Virus record (IMG/VR): IMGVR_UViG_3300038424_000156
Location: 1 to 33,698 of that record
From: a virus
Direction: 5' to 3' (one strand)
DNA length: 33,698 nt
Shown here: positions 20,842-27,655 of the stretch, in pieces
Layout: every line of letters starts with the position of its first letter
How positions within the stretch are numbered: the first letter of the stretch is position 1
The notes under the pieces: model-generated
Databases searched by the model: none
The model's input: the letters and a program-made list of their open reading frames with translations, nothing else
Told to the model about the DNA's origin: nothing
Translations under genes and position numbers: made by a program

Positions 20842-20855
20842 AGGAGACCCGGACA

Positions 20856-21098
20856 ATGGCACAGCAGAACCAGAACCCCAGCCAGCAACAGCAGACCGAG
20901 CAGAGGCCCGTCGAGCCGAAGCTCCACACGTCGCCCAAGGAGCGCAAGTTCCTGGTCACGGAGTCCGCTGAGATTCCCCGCGGTGGTTCGTCCTATCTGC
21001 TGCGCAAGGGCAAGACGATCTCCAGCCACGGGTACGACATCGAGGCGCTCAAGCGCCAGGGCGTCAAGCTCACGGAGGTTCCCGAACCGGGGAACTAG
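20856..21098 (+). CDS. Small head-region protein, 80 aa
   Basis: AAGGAG precedes the ATG. Residues 1-30 are Gln/Pro-rich and disordered (MAQQNQNPSQQQQTEQRPVE). The rest (KFLVTESAEIPRGGSSYLLR; KGKTISSHGYDIEALKRQGV) looks like a small beta-beta-alpha fold. No family recognised. As the first gene after the structured RNA region, its translation may be affected by the last hairpin, whose 3' arm ends against the ribosome binding site. Confidence 0.6.
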   Translation: MAQQNQNPSQQQQTEQRPVEPKLHTSPKERKFLVTESAEIPRGGSSYLLRKGKTISSHGYDIEALKRQGVKLTEVPEPGN

Positions 21099-21103
21099 AG
21101 TTC

Positions 21104-21526
21104 ATGCCGGCAAGTCCACTCGCCACGCTGACAGAGGAAGAGAAGTCGCGGGTCCGATACCATCTCGGAGTTCCGCAGACCGATCCTGTGGCATCTGTGC
21201 AGCTTGGCTTTCCGGCTTCCGCGCAGCCCGCGTTTCTGGTCGAGCACGCGATGGAGTTGATCCCCGCCACGGCCATCGCGACGATCCGAAACGTGATCGC
21301 GAGGTGCGACGCGACCGACTGCGGGATCTTCGAGTCGCAAGATCGGCTCGTCGCCAAGTCGGTGGACGAGGTCGATCTGAACCCCGACGAGGCGGTTCTG
21401 CGCCGCCGCGAGTACCGCTTCTGGGTGCAGAAGCTGGCCGACAACCTCGGCGTGCCGTACAACGCCTACGCAGCAGCTTTCCAGTCCGGCGGCCCCATGC
21501 CGCTGAACGTCCCCGTTTTCAACTGA
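21104..21526 (+). CDS. Probable head-tail connector protein, 140 aa
   Basis: A helical 140-residue protein: TEEEKSRVRYHLGVP near the start, AFLVEHAMELIPATAIATIR, DEAVLRRREYRFWVQKLADN and a C-terminal Pro/Asn tail. A start of the type LTxxEKxxVRYHLG, with helices after it, is what I recall from small connector or adaptor proteins in the first tail-proximal gene after the capsid. The position fits a ring under the portal. No close family is certain. Only a weak Shine-Dalgarno (GGGGA) is seen. Confidence 0.55.
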   Translation: MPASPLATLTEEEKSRVRYHLGVPQTDPVASVQLGFPASAQPAFLVEHAMELIPATAIATIRNVIARCDATDCGIFESQDRLVAKSVDEVDLNPDEAVLRRREYRFWVQKLADNLGVPYNAYAAAFQSGGPMPLNVPVFN

Positions 21527-21536
21527 GGAGATCACC

Positions 21537-22388
21537 ATGGCGCTCATCGTTTGCAACCTCACATCTTCCGCCGTCACGCTCGCGCGTGGCGCTCGCACCA
21601 TCGTCGTCCCGCCCAAGGTCGGCAGCCTCACCTACGGGCCGCCGGTCGATGTGACGAGCACCCTCCAGGGGCTCGCGGCCGGGGACTACACGGCGCTCGA
21701 AAGCCAGCGAGCGGGGACCGTGGCGTACTACTGGACGACTGGCGTTCCCGAGTTCGCGGTCGGCACCCTCACGGTGGCAGCGAACGTGAACGGCGTCGCT
21801 GTGCTGAATACGACCACCACGGTGACGGGCGTCGTCGAGACGCGGAAGGTGGGCTTCCCCTCCACGACCAAGGCGGCTGACTACGTTTCCGTGGTGAACG
21901 CGGTTCAGCCAGCCTCGGGCGCACAGGCGATCGCTCTCCAGCCCGACCAGCCCCGCAAGCTGCAGGTCAACATCGTGACCGGGTCTACGACCGGCACGAT
22001 CACTCTCGTCGGCGTCGGCGCCAACGGACAGGCCGTGACGGACGCCATCGACATCTCGGTGGGCGTCGGCACCCGGACGACCGTGACCGCGAACGCCTAC
22101 GCCACGCTCACCAGCGCGACCATCTCGTCGCTGACCGGCGCCGCCGGCACGGTGGGCATCGGCCTTGCGGACTCGCTTGCTCTGCCGACGAACACGACGC
22201 CGGCGGCGACCTCGCTCGTCGTCTTCAAGGAGCAGTGCAACGGTCTCGATGAGACGATCGGAACGGTCGACACCACGGCGATGACCGTGGCGCCCACCAC
22301 GCCAGCGGACGGGGCCCACTCGTTCGACTTCTGGTACACCATCACCATCACGCCGGTGAGCCCGGCGCACAACCACACCCTCGCGTAG
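21537..22388 (+). CDS. Beta-rich structural protein, 283 aa
   Basis: GAGGAG before the ATG. The 283 residues are dominated by Thr, Val, Ala and Gly, with repeated strand patterns (ITLVGVGANGQAVTDAIDIS; TTVTANAYATLTSATISSLT; MTVAPTTPADGAHSFDFWYT). An opening domain (about 1-75) contains YGPPVDVTSTLQGLAAGDY. No collagen-like or enzyme motif. Composition and place suggest a head-surface, fibre or neck decoration. The ORF has no family I can name. Confidence 0.55.
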   Translation: MALIVCNLTSSAVTLARGARTIVVPPKVGSLTYGPPVDVTSTLQGLAAGDYTALESQRAGTVAYYWTTGVPEFAVGTLTVAANVNGVAVLNTTTTVTGVVETRKVGFPSTTKAADYVSVVNAVQPASGAQAIALQPDQPRKLQVNIVTGSTTGTITLVGVGANGQAVTDAIDISVGVGTRTTVTANAYATLTSATISSLTGAAGTVGIGLADSLALPTNTTPAATSLVVFKEQCNGLDETIGTVDTTAMTVAPTTPADGAHSFDFWYTITITPVSPAHNHTLA

Positions 22389-22397
22389 GAGGCTCCC

Positions 22398-22631
22398 ATG
22401 GCCGCCGTCACTTCGAAGAACATCATGACCGAGGACCTGGGGGAAGGAAACTTCCGCCAGACGGAGATGACCGGCATGCCGGCCGTCGACGCTCGCCAGT
22501 CTTGCACCGACGCCACCCGCCCTGCCGCGAGCACATTCCTGCCCGGCACCGGCATCTGGAACAGCAGCGCGGCGCAGTGGCAGTACAGCGACGGGACCAA
22601 CTGGTACACCGCCGGCGGCGTGCTGGTCTGA
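22398..22631 (+). CDS. Small protein of unknown function, 77 aa
   Basis: TAGGAGG, overlapping the previous stop, precedes the ATG. The product has a Trp/Tyr/Asn-rich C-terminus (GIWNSSAAQWQYSDGTNWYT, then AGGVLV). The pattern WxxxxxxWxYSDGTNWY resembles short beta modules of tail or head fibres, in which a surface strand pair is repeated. No catalytic motif. Function unknown; probably structural. Confidence 0.55.
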   Translation: MAAVTSKNIMTEDLGEGNFRQTEMTGMPAVDARQSCTDATRPAASTFLPGTGIWNSSAAQWQYSDGTNWYTAGGVLV

Positions 22632-22644
22632 TCGGGAGGCCTCG

Positions 22645-23256
22645 ATGGCCGGAGATCGGACGCAACAGAACGACCCCGCTGCGGAGCTACCAGAGCTCTC
22701 CGGGGCCGTTCACCCGCTCCGGCCCGACGAGGTGAAGGCGAGCCTGATGAGCAGGCTCGTCCCGAGCATCGACAAGATCCGCCAAGTCGCGAGTGACTTG
22801 GGTCTTCGCCCATATCGGGTCTTCATGGTCCACGTGCTGTGGACCGGGGACCGCCCCGGGGACGGCCAGCCGGTAGAGATCAGCCGCAGGGAGATCTTGC
22901 CTACCCCGCGCATCCGCGACATGAGCGCCACCACCGAGGTGCTTTCGTCCTTCGGGCGCGTCGAGGAAGGCGGCATCGTCGTCGACCGCATCAGCGCCAA
23001 GCTGAGCGAGGACGACCTGCTGGGTGTGACGCCAGACCTGCTCGATCCGGCCATCGCGCGCACCGGGAAGCGCAACGGCGAGTTCTTCTGGGAGGTCCAG
23101 GAGAACCGGCCCGGCTTCCCGCGGACGATCCCCCGTCGCTACGTGCCCTCTGGCACGCCGACCCTGATGCGCGGCGGGCTTCATTGGCGGCTCCCGCTGG
23201 CCAAGCAGATGGTGAACCGCAGCCGGAACCAGACATTCGACCGGAGGGTGCAGTAG
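22645..23256 (+). CDS. Probable neck protein, 203 aa
   Basis: GGGAGG precedes the ATG. The product has a helical N-terminal part (DEVKASLMSRLVPSIDKIRQ), then a mixed part with YRVFMVHVLWTGDRPGDGQP, REILPTPRIRDM and a basic C-terminus with RTIPRRYVPSGTPTLMRGGL. In the gene order it falls between connector and HK97 gp10-like genes, where neck or stopper proteins normally lie. No family recognised with confidence. Its stop overlaps the next GTG start (TAGTG). Confidence 0.5.
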   Translation: MAGDRTQQNDPAAELPELSGAVHPLRPDEVKASLMSRLVPSIDKIRQVASDLGLRPYRVFMVHVLWTGDRPGDGQPVEISRREILPTPRIRDMSATTEVLSSFGRVEEGGIVVDRISAKLSEDDLLGVTPDLLDPAIARTGKRNGEFFWEVQENRPGFPRTIPRRYVPSGTPTLMRGGLHWRLPLAKQMVNRSRNQTFDRRVQ

Positions 23257-23846
23257 TGGCGGCCACGGTCAACATCCGCGATCTCGTCAAGTGGCCGAAG
23301 GCCACGGTCGATCGCTACGTCGGCGCGATGACGAAGGAGATCCAGACGTCGCTCAGGGTGCACGGTCCAGCGATCATCCAGACCATCATCGACAACCAGC
23401 GCCCCTACAAGCCCGTGAACACCGGCGAGTACCGGCGCAACTGGAAGGTTCGCAATATCTCGGGCGGCGCGCTGCTGTTCAACCCGACCTTGCAGGCTGG
23501 CATCATCGAGCGCGGCCGCCGGCCTGGCGTCGGCGTCTCGCGCGAGGGCCAGGAGGCGCTGGCCCGCTGGGTCCACCTGCACGGGATGGACAAGGCCGAC
23601 GCGCTCACGAAGCGGCAGCGGGCCATTCGGCGCCGGCTCCGAGCGGGCGGGATCGCGAAAGAAGGCATGCGGGCACGCACGCGTTGGTCACAGGAGAACC
23701 GTGCGCGCGGCATCGCGTTCCTGATCGCCCGGGCCATCAAACGGCGTGGCCTGCCGGCCAAGCACATCCTCGGCCAGGCGAAGCCGATCATACTCATGCA
23801 GGTCGTGCGCGACGTCGAGGGCGTGCTGGTGCGAGGCGTGGCATGA
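23256..23846 (+). CDS. HK97 gp10-like neck/tail completion protein
   Basis: The product is 196 residues from GTG 23256, overlapping the previous stop, with GGAGGG upstream. The pattern fits the gp10-like family: an N-terminal helix (TVDRYVGAMTKEIQTSLRVH), then RPYKPVNTGEYRRNWKV, a strand pair (ISGGALLFNPTLQAGIIERG) and RRPGVGV. An unusually long basic helical tail follows (GMDKADALTKRQRAIRRRLR to VEGVLVRGVA). Proteins of this family sit at the top of the tail and link it to the head. Its stop overlaps the next start (ATGA). Confidence 0.65.
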   Translation: MAATVNIRDLVKWPKATVDRYVGAMTKEIQTSLRVHGPAIIQTIIDNQRPYKPVNTGEYRRNWKVRNISGGALLFNPTLQAGIIERGRRPGVGVSREGQEALARWVHLHGMDKADALTKRQRAIRRRLRAGGIAKEGMRARTRWSQENRARGIAFLIARAIKRRGLPAKHILGQAKPIILMQVVRDVEGVLVRGVA

Positions 23847-24535
23847 ACGCCGTGAACCTGAACTCCATGCCCCAGCAGATGCCGCTGGCGCAGTTCAGCC
23901 GGAAGGCGAGCATCGGCGTGCGCAATGCCCTGGCGGTGGCGCTGGGGCGGCTCGTGCAGGGGATGACCTTCCCGGGCAGCCAGGCGCAGAACTTCGCGGC
24001 CGTCTACGACGAGTGGCCGGACTTCAACGACGCCGGCGTCTTCCCTGCGGCGTGCATTCTCCCCGGAGAATTTCGTTACGCCGACTCGCAGATGACCCCG
24101 AGGCTGCTCGAAGACACCTGGGAGCCCAAGGGCATGCCGGGCTGGGGCCTCGAAAAGACGGCCGAGCTGCAGACGGAGTTCCAGCTCGTCGTGCGCACGA
24201 ACCTGCCTGCCGAACGCGCGCAGCTCATGCAGGCGATCGAGGATCTGTTCGAGCCGGAGAGCAACTTCATGGACCTGCGAGGCCCTCGCTACGGTCTGGT
24301 GGTGCCACTCCCGGAGTACTACGGCCTCCATGGCAGGTTTGCCCTGCTGTCAGGCGCCGTGATAGATTCCGAGGACACGGCCATGCGCGAGAAGCGAGAT
24401 GCAGCGTTCACGGTTTCGGCAAGCGCCCCCAAGGTGCAGGTCGCGCCCGTCTGGCCCATGGCCATCTCGGTCACGAGGCAGATGGTCGACGGCGCAGGCA
24501 ACGTCATCGACATGTCAACTTTCGTAGCTCCTTGA
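23843..24535 (+). CDS. Probable tail completion (terminator) protein, 230 aa
   Basis: The product is 230 residues from ATG 23843 (ATGA overlap). It lies immediately before the tail sheath gene, the usual place of the tail terminator that caps the tube and joins it to the neck. Sequence features: YDEWPDFNDAGVFPAACILP, a central strand-rich part (TAELQTEFQLVVRTNLPAER), then AQLMQAIEDLFEP and GPRYGLVVPLPEYYGLHGRF. The pattern of strands around AQLMQAIEDLF resembles tail terminator folds. The assignment is by order and general pattern. Confidence 0.5.
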   Translation: MNAVNLNSMPQQMPLAQFSRKASIGVRNALAVALGRLVQGMTFPGSQAQNFAAVYDEWPDFNDAGVFPAACILPGEFRYADSQMTPRLLEDTWEPKGMPGWGLEKTAELQTEFQLVVRTNLPAERAQLMQAIEDLFEPESNFMDLRGPRYGLVVPLPEYYGLHGRFALLSGAVIDSEDTAMREKRDAAFTVSASAPKVQVAPVWPMAISVTRQMVDGAGNVIDMSTFVAP

Positions 24536-24545
24536 AGGAGGCCCC

Positions 24546-26351
24546 ATGTTCTTTTTTCGCACGACCCTGATGCCGAGTCTCCAGCAGCTCCTGCAACTGG
24601 AGCAGATCGTCGTCGTCGACAACGCCGGCCCGAACCAAGTGGTCGGCCAGGCGACCGTGCGCGCGGTGTGCGTGGGCGAGTTCGTCGCTGGGCCGTTCGT
24701 GCCGACGGTCGTCCAGACGCCGGGCGACATCCAGAACCTCTTCATGCCCGACCCGACCAAGATCGCGCTCATCAGCCAGAGCGGGTTCGATCCGACGACC
24801 GCGGCGCAGGACGGCTCGGGCGTCGCGTTCGACGGCAACGGCTGGGCCGAGCTCAAGGGCAAGACCTTCTCGGGCCTCGTCATCCAGCGCGTCGACTGCG
24901 ACATGGTGGTGGCGAACAGCAGCATCGCCAAGGCGTTCGTGGCATTCACGGTCACGGTCAACGCCGCCGAGATCACGAACGGCGTGACGAACAAGGACAT
25001 CATCATCCCGGCGGGCACGCGCTTCGCCGACAACACCATCGGACTCGCGACTGGCGTGGTGGCGCTCTCGCAGAACCTCCGGATCCCCCAGGGCACGACC
25101 TGCGGCGGCTCGTTCTCGATGGCGATCAGCTTCACCCAGGACTCCACGGGACTTTTGACGTACGTCACCTCGGGCGCTACGACCGGCGCCACGGCGTTCT
25201 TCGTCAAGGGCCAAACCCTGGGGTCGGCGGCACTCAATACGCCTATCGACACGGCCCTCCCGGGCGTCAACGCCGGGACCGTCATCGCGGCCTCGGGCGT
25301 CTCCTCGATCAACGCCAGCGACGCGGCGACCGCCATCTTCGCTCCGGCTGCCGGCGGAGCCCAGCCGACCGGAATGTCGCTCTGCATCGCCCTCAATTAC
25401 CCCGCCGCGATCAACAAGACGCTGCCGGGGGTGGATGCGACCAACGATATCGTGGCGATCTGGTCGGCGCGCAACTACCAGGGCCTGTCGGCCGACGCCG
25501 GGAAGGCGATGCGGGCGAACCTCTGGAACAACGCCGTCAACTCCAGCGCGGGCGCGCGCGGGCGCGTTGCCATGGTCACGGCGGCCCCGGCGACCAGCGC
25601 CACGCCTGCCGAGCAGACGACCGCGAAGGGCGTCTACACGGGCCTCATCTCCTCCGACAGCATCACCGGCGACAACGCCGACCGCTTCTGGACCAACGGC
25701 CCCTACGTCGAGGTGTTCTCGACCGAGCTGAACGCCGACATCCAGGTGAGCTCGTGCGGCGCGCGCGCGGCCATGAAGGTCAACCTGGCGAACGCCGGCC
25801 AGAGCCAGTACCTGACGTCCTGTGGCGCTCCCTACAACGCCGGCATTCAGGCGATCGATGCCCAGGAGCCATGCTTCGCGTCCAACCCGCTCCTGGAGGC
25901 GGACTACATCGCGATGAAGGCCGCGGGCGTGGCGTGGCTTTGCAAGGACCGCAGCGCCGGCTGGTGGTTCTACTCTGGGGTGACCGGCGTCAACCCGGTC
26001 ACCAACAGCAGCCGCATCGACGACAACCGCCGGAGCTTCGCCGACGAGATCCAGGACACCGTCTTCGCGCTCGCCACGAAGTACAGCAAGCTGCCGGGCA
26101 CCCAGGAGCGGCAGGATGCCTTCGCCAGCGACATGACCCTCTACCTGGAGGGCCTGGTCAACCCCGGCATCGGCGAGAGCCGCGCCCTGGCCTACTACGT
26201 GGCGGATGGAGCCGCCGCGGGCAACACGGCCGCCCTGAACGGCAAGGGGGTCTTCCTCTACCAACTCCAGGTTCAGATGTACGGCTCGGAGAAGACCATC
26301 GTCATCAACAGCATGATCGGCCCGAACGTCGTGATCTCGCAGGCCGCGTAA
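24546..26351 (+). CDS. Contractile tail sheath protein
   Basis: 601 residues, with a strong GGAGG. The sheath surrounds the tail tube and contracts to drive it through the cell envelope. The C-terminal domain carries the recognisable part: AGVAWLCKDRSAGWWFYSGV, TGVNPVTNSSRIDDNRRSF, DEIQDTVFALATKYSKLPGT and MTLYLEGLVNPGIGE. It matches sheath C-terminal patterns, in which RRxxxxIQD helices and a late GG/GE loop form the conserved core. The N-terminal 120 residues are strand-rich. The middle is a Thr/Ala/Gly-rich insertion domain (about 140-260). With the tube gene next, this makes the virus a myovirus-type phage. A +1-frame shadow of about 700 codons here is not a gene. Confidence 0.82.
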   Translation: MFFFRTTLMPSLQQLLQLEQIVVVDNAGPNQVVGQATVRAVCVGEFVAGPFVPTVVQTPGDIQNLFMPDPTKIALISQSGFDPTTAAQDGSGVAFDGNGWAELKGKTFSGLVIQRVDCDMVVANSSIAKAFVAFTVTVNAAEITNGVTNKDIIIPAGTRFADNTIGLATGVVALSQNLRIPQGTTCGGSFSMAISFTQDSTGLLTYVTSGATTGATAFFVKGQTLGSAALNTPIDTALPGVNAGTVIAASGVSSINASDAATAIFAPAAGGAQPTGMSLCIALNYPAAINKTLPGVDATNDIVAIWSARNYQGLSADAGKAMRANLWNNAVNSSAGARGRVAMVTAAPATSATPAEQTTAKGVYTGLISSDSITGDNADRFWTNGPYVEVFSTELNADIQVSSCGARAAMKVNLANAGQSQYLTSCGAPYNAGIQAIDAQEPCFASNPLLEADYIAMKAAGVAWLCKDRSAGWWFYSGVTGVNPVTNSSRIDDNRRSFADEIQDTVFALATKYSKLPGTQERQDAFASDMTLYLEGLVNPGIGESRALAYYVADGAAAGNTAALNGKGVFLYQLQVQMYGSEKTIVINSMIGPNVVISQAA

Positions 26352-26372
26352 GGCGCGTAAAGGAGCAGTCCC

Positions 26373-26813
26373 ATGGCAAACGACTTCCGAATTCTTGGCC
26401 GAGACACCACCCTCCGGCTGACCTCGAATGGGGTGCTCCAGAGCGAGACGACCGCGATCAAGGTATCGCACTTCAAGCCGGTCGTGACCTTGCTCTCCGA
26501 GGGCTTCCTCGGCGAGGCGGCCAAGCGGCAGCGGGAGATCTTCGACGAGATCGACGTCGGCTTCACGGTCGAGCCCGAGGGCGAGCAGATCTTCCAGGTG
26601 CAGTACGCGCTCTACCAGCGCGCCCGCACCGGCCAGAACACCACGCAGCTCAACCTGAGCTTCCGCCTGGCGTTCCCGTCGGGCGTGATCTTCAAGATCA
26701 GCATTCCGGACCTGAAGTTCAGCGACATCGGCGGGCTGGACGCCGCCGGGCGCGAGTCGTTTGACACGATGTCGTTCGCGGCGAAGTCCGACCGTTACGT
26801 TCCACTCTTCTAG
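26373..26813 (+). CDS. Tail tube protein
   Basis: 146 residues, with AAAGGAG before the ATG. It follows the sheath, as in most myovirus tail operons. The small beta-barrel pattern of tube proteins is visible: TTLRLTSNGVLQSETTAIKV, then a helix-containing loop FLGEAAKRQREIFDEIDVGF, then strands (TVEPEGEQIFQVQYALYQRA; LNLSFRLAFPSGVIFKISIP). Rings of six copies form the inner tube inside the sheath. The stop is part of TAGGAGGACC, the ribosome binding site of the next gene. Confidence 0.78.
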   Translation: MANDFRILGRDTTLRLTSNGVLQSETTAIKVSHFKPVVTLLSEGFLGEAAKRQREIFDEIDVGFTVEPEGEQIFQVQYALYQRARTGQNTTQLNLSFRLAFPSGVIFKISIPDLKFSDIGGLDAAGRESFDTMSFAAKSDRYVPLF

Positions 26814-26823
26814 GAGGACCACA

Positions 26824-27030
26824 ATGATCAAGTGTGAGAAGTGCGCAGCAACGGGTGCAATAGCTTACGTTCCTACGGGGACACCAAATGGGCCACAGGC
26901 AGAGACGTTTCCTATCACTGTCTGCCCGGAGTGCGGTGGACACGGGACCAAGCTGAGCTACGAGGAAGTGCGCCAGTTGCGCAATGAAGAAAATGCGGCC
27001 GAATACAAACGCACGCACCCGACAGTCTAG
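26824..27030 (+). CDS. Small zinc-ribbon protein, 68 aa
   Basis: GGAGG before ATG 26824. Two CxxC knuckles, Cys4-Cys7 (CEKCAATG) and Cys34-Cys37 (CPECGGHG), form a DnaJ-type zinc ribbon; the C-terminus is a basic-acidic helix (SYEEVRQLRNEENAAEYK). Placement between tube and tail assembly chaperone is unusual. The DNA is less GC-rich than both neighbours, suggesting recent acquisition. It might bind RNA or protein; no partner is known. Its stop is again in TAGGAGGACC. Confidence 0.7.
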   Translation: MIKCEKCAATGAIAYVPTGTPNGPQAETFPITVCPECGGHGTKLSYEEVRQLRNEENAAEYKRTHPTV

Positions 27031-27039
27031 GAGGACCCC

Positions 27040-27480
27040 ATGGCCGAGACCCCGAACCTGCAAGCGGCCGCGTCCGCGCTGACCGCTCGCCTGCCCCGCC
27101 ACACGTTCACGTTCCCCCCGGACAAGTTTGTCGTGGGGAAAGATGGTCAGCAGATTCTGATCTACAAGAGCCCGCGTGAACTCGACACCGACCCGACCAC
27201 CGTAACGATCCGCCAGCTCACCGTCGAGGAAGAGATGGCGACGATGGCCGCCAGCCGGGTCAAGAACGTGGACTTTTCCTACGAGGCGACGATGCGCGCG
27301 GTCGTGGCAGCAGACGGCAAGCCCATCACATGGGAGAACGACCAAAAGGAGTCATTCTACCGCGGGCTGTCGTCCATGGTGCGCGATCTCGTCATCCAGA
27401 GCTTTCAGAAAATCTCGCTCCCATCGAAGGCACTCTCTGACGATTTTTTAGCCAGCGAGAAGGTCGAGATCGCAGCCTAG
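27040..27480 (+). CDS. Tail assembly chaperone, short form (gpG-like)
   Basis: A 146-residue protein in the place of the tail assembly chaperone, between tube and tape measure. Body pattern: a strand-rich start (DGQQILIYKSPRELDTDPTT, VTIRQLTVEEEMA), helices, and the C-terminal SMVRDLVIQSFQKISLPSKA. It ends at TAG 27478-27480. A T TTT TTA heptamer lies 10 codons before the stop in the right phase, so part of the ribosomes should shift by -1 and make the longer GT-like product with the next feature. Both forms bind the tape measure and guide tube assembly. Confidence 0.8.
   Translation: MAETPNLQAAASALTARLPRHTFTFPPDKFVVGKDGQQILIYKSPRELDTDPTTVTIRQLTVEEEMATMAASRVKNVDFSYEATMRAVVAADGKPITWENDQKESFYRGLSSMVRDLVIQSFQKISLPSKALSDDFLASEKVEIAA
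27444..27450 (+). other. -1 ribosomal frameshift site T TTT TTA
   Basis: In the chaperone frame the codons read GAT TTT TTA, so bases 27444-27450 are a perfect X XXY YYZ slippery heptamer. After the slip, the -1 frame is open from 27450 to 27650. This is the standard layout for making the G and G-T chaperone pair in long-tailed phages. Confidence 0.85.
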
Positions 27481-27650
27481 CGAAACTCGAACAGAAGCTG
27501 TGGGACGACATCGCTTACATCGCCCGGTACGGACACCAACCACTTTCTGAGATACTTCGCCTCACGAGGGCAGAGCTGGGGGCCTTTCGCGAGGCCATTT
27601 CGCGGATCGTCGAAAAGGAAAACACCCCCAGCAAACCCACCGCCCCGTGA
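27450..27650 (+). CDS. Tail assembly chaperone, T-like extension made by frameshift
   Basis: This part has no start codon of its own and is read only after the -1 slip, giving a fusion of about 203 residues (137 from the short form, then 66). The extension includes LAKLEQKLWDDIAYIARYGH and PLSEILRLTRAELGAFREAI, a pattern typical for T-type chaperone domains: a Trp-containing helix followed by an L-x-x-x-E-L segment. It ends at TGA 27648-27650, five bases before the tape measure ATG. The T part of the fusion contacts the tape measure protein while tube subunits are added. Confidence 0.78.
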   Translation, partial: SQREGRDRSLAKLEQKLWDDIAYIARYGHQPLSEILRLTRAELGAFREAISRIVEKENTPSKPTAP

Positions 27651-27655
27651 ACTGA

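Noticed and set aside
24504-26831. A 775-codon open frame on the - strand, opposite the tail sheath and tube genes
   Set aside because: It mirrors the codon pattern of the + strand genes in GC-rich DNA, has Arg/Asp/Val/His-rich content without folds, and conflicts with two well-supported tail genes.
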